Shown one piece after another: positions 44,808-52,721 of a DNA stretch of 64,000 bases; within the stretch, counting starts at the first letter, position 1; each line of letters begins with the position of its first letter. This DNA is from Micromonospora sp. NBC_01813 (GTDB lineage Bacteria > Actinomycetota > Actinomycetes > Mycobacteriales > Micromonosporaceae). The notes under the pieces were generated by a model. That model did not search any database, was not told the origin of the DNA, and saw only the letters and a program-made list of their open reading frames with translations. A program made the position numbers and the translations under genes. The stretch lies in NCBI RefSeq assembly GCF_035917335.1, contig NZ_CP109067.1, forward strand, positions 7,005,001-7,069,000, read 5' to 3'.

Positions 44808-45353
44808 CTCGACCTGGCCTGACCCGAGCTGGCCTGACTCGACCTGGCCTGACTCGACCTCGGCAGTTCCGGCGCTGGCGTCTGCGGCGTCGGCGTCTGC
44901 GGCAGCGGTTTCGGCGGCGTCGGCTTCCGCAGCGTCGACCAGCAGCCGGCCCGCCGACGCGACCGTCCGCAACTCGTCGAGCTCGAGTCGGGCGAGCAGC
45001 CGGGCCTGTCGGTCGGTGCCCGCGGTGACGATCTGGTCGATCAGCCGAGCGCCGTGGCCGGTCAGCTCGACCCGCCGGACCCGCCGGTCCTGCGGATCCT
45101 CGCGGCGACCGACCAGCCGCCCGGCGACGAGCCGGTCGACGATGCCGGTGACGGTGGCCATCCGTACCCCGAGCACCCGGCTCAGTTCCTGACCGGACGT
45201 ACTGCCGTGCAGGTAGAGCAGAAGCAGTATCTTCAGCTGCGGCACGGTGAGCTGCGAGTCGAACAGCGGATCGGAACGGTCGGAGGCGAACAGGAGCTGC
45301 AGTTGGCGGTGGGTCGCCATGATGTCGGCGATCAGCTCGTCCCGCTGAGTCAC
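44775..45353 (-). CDS. MarR family regulator with repeat-derived tail
   Basis: A 192-residue regulator. The winged helix lies in [20 protein letters not shown], then [20 protein letters not shown] and the wing [20 protein letters not shown]. After about residue 145 the sequence is low complexity: an Ala/Asp/Glu stretch, then pentapeptide units [20 protein letters not shown] encoded by the minisatellite that runs into the end of thrC. It is divergent from the RND pump and probably represses it through the palindromes at 45407-45443. The start is GTG 45353 with GGGAG upstream. Confidence 0.88.
   Translation of the reverse strand: MTQRDELIADIMATHRQLQLLFASDRSDPLFDSQLTVPQLKILLLLYLHGSTSGQELSRVLGVRMATVTGIVDRLVAGRLVGRREDPQDRRVRRVELTGHGARLIDQIVTAGTDRQARLLARLELDELRTVASAGRLLVDAAEADAAETAAADADAADASAGTAEVESGQVESGQLGSGQVESGQVEGAGRE
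44797..44862. repeat. 15-bp minisatellite at thrC/marR junction
   Basis: About four tandem copies of CTGGCCTGACTCGAC (one variant has CCCGAG) start within the last codons of thrC and run into the marR 3' end. They encode Leu-Asp-Leu-Ala-stop on one strand and Val-Glu-Ser-Gly-Gln on the other. Confidence 0.85.
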
Positions 45354-45406
45354 CTGGGCTCCCTGATGGTCGTCGTCATGGGCAAGCCGCGAACGTGCCC
45401 GCCGAC

Positions 45407-45443
45407 GTTATCCCAATAACTCCGCATGACGCTAACTGTTAGC
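45407..45443. promoter_or_regulatory. Palindromes in the marR-RND promoter region
   Basis: GTTAT-CCCA-ATAAC (45407-45420) and GCTAAC-T-GTTAGC (45431-45443) lie between the divergent MarR and RND genes. AT-rich dyads in this position are typical MarR operators. Confidence 0.65.
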
Positions 45444-45501
45444 CTGACCCGAAGTATTTTGCCATTCCACCGCAGGACCCTTCCCAGGAGTGAGCCCGCA
45501 C

Positions 45502-48500
45502 ATGTCGTTGCTCGCCAGACTCAGCCTCGCCAACCGGGGCCTCGTCGCGCTCGTCTCGGTCGTGACCGTGCTCTTCGGCGCGTTCACGATCCCGTCGCTC
45601 AAACAGCAACTCCTGCCCTCGCTGGAGTTCCCGGCCGCCTTCGTCAGCGCCGTCTTCCCGGGCGCCGCGCCGGAGATCGTCGAAGCGCAGGTGACCGAGC
45701 CGATCGAGAACGCGATCTCGACGGTCTCGGACGTGGAGAGCGTCTCCTCCACCTCCAGTGAGGGCTTCGCCTCCATCCAGGTCGAGTTCGCCTTCGGCAC
45801 CGACCTCGGCGACGCCGTCAACAACCTGGAGACCGCGCTCAACCGGGTCGGCGGTCAACTGCCCGACGGGGTCGACCCGGTGGTCTTCGCCGGCAGCACC
45901 GACGACCTGCCGGCGGTGGTCCTGGCCGCCACCGCCGACGACGGTGAGCTGCAGGAGTTGTCCGGTCGGCTCGCCGACAGCATCGTTCCGCAGTTGGAGA
46001 GCATCGACGGCGTGCGCGCCGTCGACGTCACCGGCGCCAGCGAGCAGCTGATCACCATCAACCCGGACTACGCCGCGCTGACCGCCGCCGGGCTCGACCC
46101 GGCCGCCATCGCCAGCGCGTTGCGCGCCAACGGGGTCACCATCCCGGCCGGGGCACTCGTCGAGGGCGACCAGACGTTGACCGTGCAGGTCGGGACCCGG
46201 ATCGAGACGATCGAGGACCTCGGCGCGATCTTCCTCACCGCCGCCGGACGGCCGCCGGTTCGGCTCGACACGGTCGCCGAGATCAGCGAGCAGACCGCCC
46301 CGGCGACGTCGATCACCCGTACCAACGGGGCGCAGAGCCTCGGGATCGCGGTGACCGCCGGCCCGGACGGCGACGCGGTCGGCATCTCGCACGAGATTCG
46401 CGACCAGCTGGCCGAGCTCGGCGACGCCGCCGGCACCGAGCTCGTGGTGGTCTTCGACCAGGCGCCGTTCGTGGAGCGCTCGATCGAGGCGCTCACCACC
46501 GAGGGCCTGCTCGGTCTGGTGATGGCGGTCCTGGTCATCCTGGTCTTCCTGTGGTCCATCCGGTCCACGGTGGTCACCGCGGTCTCCATCCCGCTGTCGG
46601 TGCTCGTCGCGCTGATCGCGCTCTGGATCGGCGACCACTCGCTCAACCTGCTCACCCTCGGCGCGTTGACCATCTCGGTCGGCCGGGTGGTGGACGACTC
46701 GATCGTCGTGCTGGAGAACATCAAACGACATCTGGAGTACGGGGAGGACCGGCGTACCGCGATCCTCATCGGGGTCCGGGAGGTCGCCGGCGCGGTCACC
46801 TCGTCGACCCTCGCGACGGTCGCGGTCTTCGCGCCGATCGCCATCGTCGGCGGCTTCGTCGGGCAGCTGTTCGCGCCGTTCGCCATCACGGTGACCGTCG
46901 CCCTGCTCGCCTCGTTGCTGGTCTCGCTGACCGTCATTCCGGTGTTGGCCTACTGGTTCCTCAAGCCGGCCCCGGCCGGCGTCGACCTCGCCGAGGTGCG
47001 TCGCGAAGCCGAAGCCAAGGAGCTGCGCAGCCCGCTGCAGCGCGGCTACCTGCCGGTGATCCGGTTCGCTACCACCCGGCGGTGGACCACCGTCGGCATC
47101 GGGCTGGCGGTGCTGCTCGGCACGTTCGCGCTCAGCACCCGGCTGGAGACCAACTTCATCGACGACGCCGGGCAGGACACCCTGAGCATGACTCAGGAGT
47201 TGCCGGTGGGCAGCAGCCTGGCGTCGGTCGACGCCGCCGCCGGGCAGGTCGAGCGCCAGCTGGCCAGGACCGACGGCATCGAGTCCTACCAGGTGTCGAT
47301 CGGCAGCAGCAGCAACCCGTTCGCCGGTGGAGGCGGCAACACCACCGCGAGCTACTCGATCACGCTGACCGAAGGCACCGACAACGTCGCCCTGCAGCAG
47401 CAGTTGCGCGACGAGTTCGCCGACCGTGAGTCCCTCGGCGAGATCACGGTCGGGGCCAGCGGCGGCGGTCCGGGCGGTGCCAGCACCAACCAGCTGCAGG
47501 TCATCGTGCAGACCAACGACCCGGACGACCTGGCAACCGCGACCGAGCGGGTACGGGCGGCGATGGCGCAGACCCCGGACGTCGCGGACGTGACGACCAC
47601 CTTGGCCGCCGACGCGACCCGGATCGAGGTGCAGGTCGACCGGGAGGCGGCGGCCGGTGTCGGGCTCACCGAGGCCGCCGTCGGTCAGCTGGTCGCGCAG
47701 GCCTTCCGGGGCAGCCCGCTGGGTCAGCTCACCCTCGACGGTGAGCGGTTGAACGTGGTGCTCAGCCCCACCGCGACGCCCACCTCGGTCGAGGAACTGC
47801 AGGCCCTGCCGGTCGGTCCGGTGGCACTGGGTCAGCTGGCCGAGATCGTCGAGGTCAGCGGGCCGGTGCAGATCAGCCGGGTCGACGGGGAACGCAGCGC
47901 CATCGTCACGGGTACGGCGACCGGCTCGAACGTCGGGCAGACCAGCGCCGACCTCACCGAGCGGCTCGACGCGCTGTCGCTGCCGGCCGGTGCGACGTTC
48001 ACGGTCGGTGGCGTCAGCGCCGACCAGGCGGAGGCCTTCGCCGACCTCGGGTTGGCGTTGCTCGCGGCGATCGCGATCGTCTTCGTGATCATGGTGGCGA
48101 CGTTCCGGAGCCTGATCCAGCCGCTGATCCTGCTGGTGTCGGTGCCGTTCGCGGCGACCGGGGCGATCGGGCTGCTGGTCGTCACCGGTACGCCGCTGGG
48201 CGTGCCGGCGTTGATCGGGGCGCTGATGCTGGTCGGCATCGTGGTGACCAACGCGATCGTGCTGATGGACCTGGTCAATCAGTACCGCGAGCAGGGTATG
48301 AGTGTGTCGCAGGCGGTGGTCGAGGGCGGCCGGCGCCGGCTCCGTCCGATCCTGATGACCGCGATCGCCACCATCTGTGCCCTCACGCCGATGGCGCTCG
48401 GTCTGACCGGGGTGGCCGGTTTCATCGGCCAGCCGTTGGCGATCGTGGTCATCGGTGGGCTGCTCAGCTCGACCGTGCTCACCCTGGTCCTGGTGCCGAC

Positions 48501-48855
48501 CCTGTACACCATGGTCGAGGGAGCCAAGGATCGGCTGCGTCAGCGTCGGGCCGCCCGCTCGGCGGAACCCGCGTCGGACAACGGATCGGGGTCCGGCCCG
48601 GCCGGCGAACCGACCCAGTCCGACGCTGGACCGGCCGACCGGTCCGACGCCGGTGCGGCCGGTGCGCGGGACGGCCGGAGCGCGGGCACCGGGTCCGGCG
48701 AGCGGTCGTCGCCGGTGGCGGCGCCACCGGCCCGGCCGTCGGCGGCGCTGATCGACGGTACGGATCAGTTCGAGGTGCTGAAGCTGCCCAAGAGCCGCAA
48801 GTCGCCGCTGCCGCCGGCCGATCCGCCGGCTGCCGATCCGCCAGCGACCACGTGA
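45502..48855 (+). CDS. RND-family efflux pump (AcrB-like)
   Basis: A 1,117-residue inner-membrane transporter. It has the full RND duplication: a first helix (GLVALVSVVTVLFGAFTIPS), a porter domain, helix blocks around 330-490, a second porter domain, helices from about 855 to 1,010, and motifs such as LTLGALTISVGRVVDDSIVV (relay Asp pair) and VENI-like VLENIKRHLE. An extra C-terminal tail of ~90 residues is Pro/Ser/Asp-rich and cytoplasmic. No membrane-fusion or outer-membrane partner is adjacent, as usual in Gram-positives. I chose ATG 45502, which has AGGAG upstream. Divergent MarR likely controls it. Confidence 0.93.
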   Translation: MSLLARLSLANRGLVALVSVVTVLFGAFTIPSLKQQLLPSLEFPAAFVSAVFPGAAPEIVEAQVTEPIENAISTVSDVESVSSTSSEGFASIQVEFAFGTDLGDAVNNLETALNRVGGQLPDGVDPVVFAGSTDDLPAVVLAATADDGELQELSGRLADSIVPQLESIDGVRAVDVTGASEQLITINPDYAALTAAGLDPAAIASALRANGVTIPAGALVEGDQTLTVQVGTRIETIEDLGAIFLTAAGRPPVRLDTVAEISEQTAPATSITRTNGAQSLGIAVTAGPDGDAVGISHEIRDQLAELGDAAGTELVVVFDQAPFVERSIEALTTEGLLGLVMAVLVILVFLWSIRSTVVTAVSIPLSVLVALIALWIGDHSLNLLTLGALTISVGRVVDDSIVVLENIKRHLEYGEDRRTAILIGVREVAGAVTSSTLATVAVFAPIAIVGGFVGQLFAPFAITVTVALLASLLVSLTVIPVLAYWFLKPAPAGVDLAEVRREAEAKELRSPLQRGYLPVIRFATTRRWTTVGIGLAVLLGTFALSTRLETNFIDDAGQDTLSMTQELPVGSSLASVDAAAGQVERQLARTDGIESYQVSIGSSSNPFAGGGGNTTASYSITLTEGTDNVALQQQLRDEFADRESLGEITVGASGGGPGGASTNQLQVIVQTNDPDDLATATERVRAAMAQTPDVADVTTTLAADATRIEVQVDREAAAGVGLTEAAVGQLVAQAFRGSPLGQLTLDGERLNVVLSPTATPTSVEELQALPVGPVALGQLAEIVEVSGPVQISRVDGERSAIVTGTATGSNVGQTSADLTERLDALSLPAGATFTVGGVSADQAEAFADLGLALLAAIAIVFVIMVATFRSLIQPLILLVSVPFAATGAIGLLVVTGTPLGVPALIGALMLVGIVVTNAIVLMDLVNQYREQGMSVSQAVVEGGRRRLRPILMTAIATICALTPMALGLTGVAGFIGQPLAIVVIGGLLSSTVLTLVLVPTLYTMVEGAKDRLRQRRAARSAEPASDNGSGSGPAGEPTQSDAGPADRSDAGAAGARDGRSAGTGSGERSSPVAAPPARPSAALIDGTDQFEVLKLPKSRKSPLPPADPPAADPPATT

Positions 48856-48865
48856 TTGGTTGATC

Positions 48866-48906
48866 CCAGCGGGGTCCCCGGGGAATCGTCCCGGGGACCC
48901 CGCTGG
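48866..48906 (+). terminator. 17-bp perfect hairpin terminator
   Basis: CCAGCGGGGTCCCCGGG at 48866-48882 pairs perfectly with 48890-48906 around a 7-nt loop, 10 bp after the RND pump stop. Confidence 0.9.
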
Positions 48907-48968
48907 TATTGGTAGCGCAGATCACATTCCGCCCGATGGCATCCCGTCGGTCGGTAGGGTTTCGGTAC

Positions 48969-50213
48969 GTGGCCTCACCGATGTCGGTCCTTACCGGAAA
49001 CCGGGATTTCCGGCGGCTGCTCCTCGCCGAGTTGGTCGTCTTCGGCGCGGACTGGTTCGTCATGGTGCCCCTGCTGGTGCTGCTACCGGAGTTGACCGGC
49101 AGCGGGGTCTGGGGAGCGCTGCTCCTCGCCGCCGACACCGGCATCCATGCCCTGCTGCTGCCGTTCACCGGGACCCTCGCCGACCGGTTCGACCGTCGCA
49201 AGATCCTGATCGCGGCGAACCTGGCTGCGGTGCTGGCGGTGTTGCTGCTGCTGGCCGTCCGTACGCCGCAGACGGCCTGGCTGGCGCTGCTGGCGATCGC
49301 CGCGCTCGCGGTGGCCAAGGCCTGCTATTCGCCGGCTGCCCAGGCGGCACTTCCGAATGTGGTCTCCGCCGAGGAACTGCCCGCTGCCAACGTCTTCGCC
49401 GGTTCGGCCTGGGGCACGATGGCGATCGTCGGGGCGTCGCTGGGTGGGTTGCTCAGCGCGGCGTTCGGCCCGTACGCCTGTTTCTGGATCGCGGCCGCCG
49501 CGCTGCTGGTTGCCGCCGGGGTGACCACGATGATCCACCGGCCGATGCAGGCTCCCCGCGACGCCGCGCTGCCGACGCTGCGGACCCTGGCGGCGATCCG
49601 GGAGACGTTGGCCTACATCGCCCGCCGGCCGCAGGTGCTCGCCCTGGTGACCGCGAAGAGCGCGGTCGGACTCGGTAACGGCGTACTCACCCTGTTCCCG
49701 CTGCTGGCCGGGGTGTACGGGGTCGGCGCGATCGGCACCGGGCTGCTGTTCGCGGTGCGTGGTGCCGGTGCGGTGGTCGGCCCGCTGCTGATGCGCCCGG
49801 TGTTGAACCGGCGGGCCTGGCTGCTCACCGGGCTGGCGATGTCGATGTCGGTGTACGGGCTCTCCTATGCCAGTGTCGCGTTGGTCACCTGGTTTCCGCT
49901 GGTGCTCGCCCTGGTGTTCCTGGCGCATTTGGGCGGCGGCAGCAACTGGGTGCTGTCCAACTACGCCCTGCAGGCGGTGGTGCCGGACCGGTTGCGCGGA
50001 CGGGTCTTCGCCGCCGACCTGATGCTGGCCACCCTGGCGATCTCGGTGAGCCAGCTGCTGGTGGCCAGTGTGATCGACACGCTGGACACCCGGATCATCC
50101 TCGCCGCGTGTGGGCTGGTGACCATCACGTACGCGACCGGCTGGTGGCTGGTGACCCGCCGGTTCTCGTTGGCCGCTCCGGTCGACGACGACGCCGCCAC
50201 CGGAACGCACTGA
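48969..50213 (+). CDS. Major facilitator superfamily transporter
   Basis: A ~414-residue protein with about twelve hydrophobic helices and the MFS loop motif GTLADRFDRRKILI between helices 2 and 3. The layout resembles drug exporters of the MFS_3 (EntS/TetV-like) group; substrate unknown. A TAGGGT -10 box ends eight bases before the GTG at 48969, suggesting a leaderless transcript; ATG 48981 is the alternative start. It is isolated from the RND gene by a strong terminator. Confidence 0.87.
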   Translation: MASPMSVLTGNRDFRRLLLAELVVFGADWFVMVPLLVLLPELTGSGVWGALLLAADTGIHALLLPFTGTLADRFDRRKILIAANLAAVLAVLLLLAVRTPQTAWLALLAIAALAVAKACYSPAAQAALPNVVSAEELPAANVFAGSAWGTMAIVGASLGGLLSAAFGPYACFWIAAAALLVAAGVTTMIHRPMQAPRDAALPTLRTLAAIRETLAYIARRPQVLALVTAKSAVGLGNGVLTLFPLLAGVYGVGAIGTGLLFAVRGAGAVVGPLLMRPVLNRRAWLLTGLAMSMSVYGLSYASVALVTWFPLVLALVFLAHLGGGSNWVLSNYALQAVVPDRLRGRVFAADLMLATLAISVSQLLVASVIDTLDTRIILAACGLVTITYATGWWLVTRRFSLAAPVDDDAATGTH

Positions 50214-50276
50214 CCGCCAGCACCGTCGGAGGGCGCCGGTCGACGGACTTCGCTGCGGCCGGTCCGTGCTAGCATC

Positions 50277-50286
50277 GTGATATCAC
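50277..50286 (+). promoter_or_regulatory. Palindrome upstream of SPFH gene
   Basis: GTGATATCAC is a perfect 10-bp palindrome followed by a further TTTGATA half-site, just after a TAGCAT -10-like box. It is a candidate operator for the ribbon-helix-helix protein encoded downstream. Confidence 0.45.
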
Positions 50287-50320
50287 TTTGATACTCCGTC
50301 CTGGCAGGCGAGGAGAAGCA

Positions 50321-51208
50321 ATGGAACGTGCTGTCTTCCGGGTTTCCGGCTTCCTGGCAATCGGTGCGCTGGCCGCGTTGGGCCTGCTCACAGCAGTTAT
50401 CGTGCTGATCGCCGTCGGCCCACCCACCGATTTCGCCGCCTCCGCCGGTGCGGTCGCCTGGCTCGTCGTTCCCGCGACGATCTACGCCGCCGTGCTCGCC
50501 GTCATGGCCACCGGGTTCACCGTCGTCAACCCCAACGAAGCCCAGGTGGTGCAGTTCTTCGGCCGGTACCTCGGCTCGATCCGCACGGCCGGCCTGCACT
50601 GGACCTTGCCGTTGACCGCCCGCCGCCGGGTCACCCTGCGGGTGCGCAACTTCGAGACCGAACGACTCAAGGTCGCCGACGCCGACGGCAACCCGGTAGA
50701 GATCGCCGCCGTCGTGGTCTGGCGGGTCGTCGACTCGGCCAACGCCGTGTTCTCCGTCGACCACTACGTCGACTACGTCGCGGTGCAGGCCGAAGCGGCG
50801 GTCCGGCACCTGGCCACCAGCTACCCGTACGAGGCCCACGACAGCGGCCGGGCCAGCCTGCGGGACAGCTCGGTGGTGTCCGAGGAACTCACCGCCGAGC
50901 TGCGGGAGCGGGCCGAGCTCGCCGGCGTCGAGATCCTGGAGTCGCGGATCACCCACCTCGCGTACGCACCCGAGATCGCGCACGCGATGCTGGCCCGCCA
51001 GCAGGCGTCCGCAGTGGTCGCGGCCCGGTTCCGCATCGTCGAGGGGGCCGTCGGCATGGTCTCCGACGCCCTGGAACGGCTGCGCGCCGAGCACGTCATC
51101 GAGCTCGACGAGGAGCGCAAGGCCCAGATGGTGTCCAACCTGCTGGTGGTGCTCTGCAGCGACCGGGCGGTGCAGCCGGTGGTCAACGCGGGATCTCTCT
51201 ACAGCTGA
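50321..51208 (+). CDS. SPFH/Band 7 domain membrane protein
   Basis: A 295-residue protein. Two N-terminal hydrophobic segments (about 8-34 and 44-64) lead into an SPFH domain, starting [20 protein letters not shown] and containing [20 protein letters not shown]. The domain continues to the helical [20 protein letters not shown] and [19 protein letters not shown], typical of stomatin/prohibitin-like scaffolds that organise membrane microdomains. GAGGAG precedes the ATG at 50321. It is followed 15 bp later by a small ribbon-helix-helix gene, a pairing I recall as common in actinobacteria. Confidence 0.9.
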   Translation: MERAVFRVSGFLAIGALAALGLLTAVIVLIAVGPPTDFAASAGAVAWLVVPATIYAAVLAVMATGFTVVNPNEAQVVQFFGRYLGSIRTAGLHWTLPLTARRRVTLRVRNFETERLKVADADGNPVEIAAVVVWRVVDSANAVFSVDHYVDYVAVQAEAAVRHLATSYPYEAHDSGRASLRDSSVVSEELTAELRERAELAGVEILESRITHLAYAPEIAHAMLARQQASAVVAARFRIVEGAVGMVSDALERLRAEHVIELDEERKAQMVSNLLVVLCSDRAVQPVVNAGSLYS

Positions 51209-51223
51209 GGCGGTTCACGGCAG

Positions 51224-51439
51224 ATGGCCGAACGCAAGAAGCTACTGTTGCGGCTCGATCCGGCGGTCCACGAGGCAATCGCGAAGTGGGCCGCCGACGA
51301 CCTGCGCAGCGTCAACGCCCAGATCGAGTACGCGCTGCGACTCGCCCTGCGGGCCGCCGGGCGTCCCCCCGGCCGAGCCCGGCCCACCAGCGACCAGGAA
51401 TCCGCCGCGGACCTCGCGGCGGACGACGACGCCGGCTGA
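51224..51439 (+). CDS. Arc-type ribbon-helix-helix protein
   Basis: A 71-residue protein with the Arc/MetJ fold: MAERKKLLLRLDPAVHEAIA (strand and helix A) and LRSVNAQIEYALRLALRAAG (helix B with the conserved NAQIE segment), then an acidic tail. It lies 15 bp after the SPFH gene and is almost certainly cotranscribed. No toxin gene is adjacent, so autoregulation of the SPFH operon is likelier than a toxin-antitoxin role. Confidence 0.82.
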   Translation: MAERKKLLLRLDPAVHEAIAKWAADDLRSVNAQIEYALRLALRAAGRPPGRARPTSDQESAADLAADDDAG

Positions 51440-51475
51440 CGCCGGCACCCCAACCGCGGCGATCAGGGCACGCCC

Positions 51476-51481
51476 TAGCAT
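51476..51481 (+). promoter_or_regulatory. -10 box of leaderless thrB
   Basis: TAGCAT ends six bases before the thrB ATG and no ribosome-binding site is present, the same arrangement as at argS. Confidence 0.6.
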
Positions 51482-51487
51482 GGTGCG

Positions 51488-52432
51488 ATGGGCATCAGCT
51501 TCGTCCCCGGGCCGGTCACCGTGCGGGTCCCGGCGACCAGTGCCAACCTCGGTCCCGGGTTCGACACGTTCGGGCTGGCGCTGAGCCACCACGACGAGGT
51601 CACCGCCCGGGTGACACCCGGTGGCTGTCGGGTGGAGATCACCGGGGAGGGCGCGGGCGAGTTGCCCGTCGACGACAGCCATCTCGTGGTGCGCGCGATG
51701 CACGCGACATTCGACGCGCTCGGTGCCCGGCCGCCCGGTCTCGCCCTCAGCTGCGTCAACCGGATCCCGCAGGCCCGGGGGATGGGCTCGTCGTCCGCCG
51801 CGATCGTGGCCGGCGTACAGCTGGCCCGGGGCCTGGTCGTCGACGGCGTCGCGCGGCTGGACGCCGCCGCCGCGCTGCGCGTGGCCGCCGTCCTGGAGGG
51901 CCACCCGGACAACGTGGCACCGTGCCTGCTCGGCGGGTTCACCATCGCCTGGACCGAGCCGGACGGCGCTCGAGCGGTGTCGTTGCCGGTGGCCCCGGGA
52001 GTGTCGGTGACCGTCTTCGTGCCGACCCAGCGCGGTCTGACGGAGGTCGCGCGCGCCGCGTTGCCGACAAGGGTTCCGCACTCCGACGCCGCGTTCACGG
52101 CCGGCCGGGCCGCGTTGCTGGTTCACGCGATCACCGCGGATCCGGCGCTGCTGTTCGCGGCGACCGAAGACCGGTTGCACCAGGACTACCGGGCGGCGGG
52201 AATGCCGGGTAGCGCCGACCTGATCGCCCGACTCAGAGTGGCTGGTGTGGCTGCCGTGGTCAGTGGGGCCGGGCCGAGTGTGTTGGCGTTGACCGAGGTA
52301 CCGGCGGATTTCTGTCCGGGAATGGACTGGCAGACACATTCGTTGCTGGTAGACGTTGCCGGATCGCGGATCGAAGGCGCTATAGTAGGACACGCCGAGC
52401 GGGACCCTGTTGCCGCAGGTCGGAAGAGTTGA
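51488..52432 (+). CDS. thrB: Homoserine kinase
   Basis: A 314-residue GHMP-family kinase that phosphorylates homoserine for ThrC. The ATP-binding motif PQARGMGSSSAA is at 94-105, with N-terminal VRVPATSANLGPGFDTFGLA and C-terminal VVSGAGPSVLAL also diagnostic. It is separated from hom-thrC by the MarR/RND/MFS/SPFH block and has its own leaderless promoter. Confidence 0.96.
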   Translation: MGISFVPGPVTVRVPATSANLGPGFDTFGLALSHHDEVTARVTPGGCRVEITGEGAGELPVDDSHLVVRAMHATFDALGARPPGLALSCVNRIPQARGMGSSSAAIVAGVQLARGLVVDGVARLDAAAALRVAAVLEGHPDNVAPCLLGGFTIAWTEPDGARAVSLPVAPGVSVTVFVPTQRGLTEVARAALPTRVPHSDAAFTAGRAALLVHAITADPALLFAATEDRLHQDYRAAGMPGSADLIARLRVAGVAAVVSGAGPSVLALTEVPADFCPGMDWQTHSLLVDVAGSRIEGAIVGHAERDPVAAGRKS

Positions 52433-52439
52433 CTACGCT
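52410..52439 (+). promoter_or_regulatory. Candidate rho promoter
   Basis: TTGCCG (52410-52415) and TACGCT (52434-52439) are 18 bp apart at the 3' end of thrB. A transcript from here would have a leader of about 275 nt before rho. Confidence 0.4.
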
Positions 52440-52721
52440 CTAGGCCAAGCACAGCCGCGAAGCACGCGATCTCCTGCGGGGCGGCGCACCCCCGAAGCTA
52501 TCGGCGGTAAGCCCGTCTCACCCCTGCCTAGGCCTACGCCAAACCGCAGTCTCCACGGATCGCTGCAGATGTCGAGACCTGCTCACCGATGTGGTGATGC
52601 GGATCCGGCGAAGCTGCGTGAAGACTCCCGCGACGTGTCATGCGAGGCGGGTGCACCGAGGCCACCCGGCCACCAAGCTGTCTCGACCCGGGTAGCCCGG
52701 CCTATCGAGGGAAGGAATCCA
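52433..52721 (+). other. Long leader region of rho
   Basis: About 290 bp without an open frame of coding character. It has C-rich, G-poor stretches (for example 52501-52560) that could act as Rho-loading sites for autoregulation. That role is inferred from known rho autogenous control; no riboswitch fold is apparent by eye. Confidence 0.4.

Noticed and set aside
51224-51439. Toxin-antitoxin antitoxin
   Set aside because: No toxin-like gene lies beside it; the neighbours are an SPFH gene and thrB.
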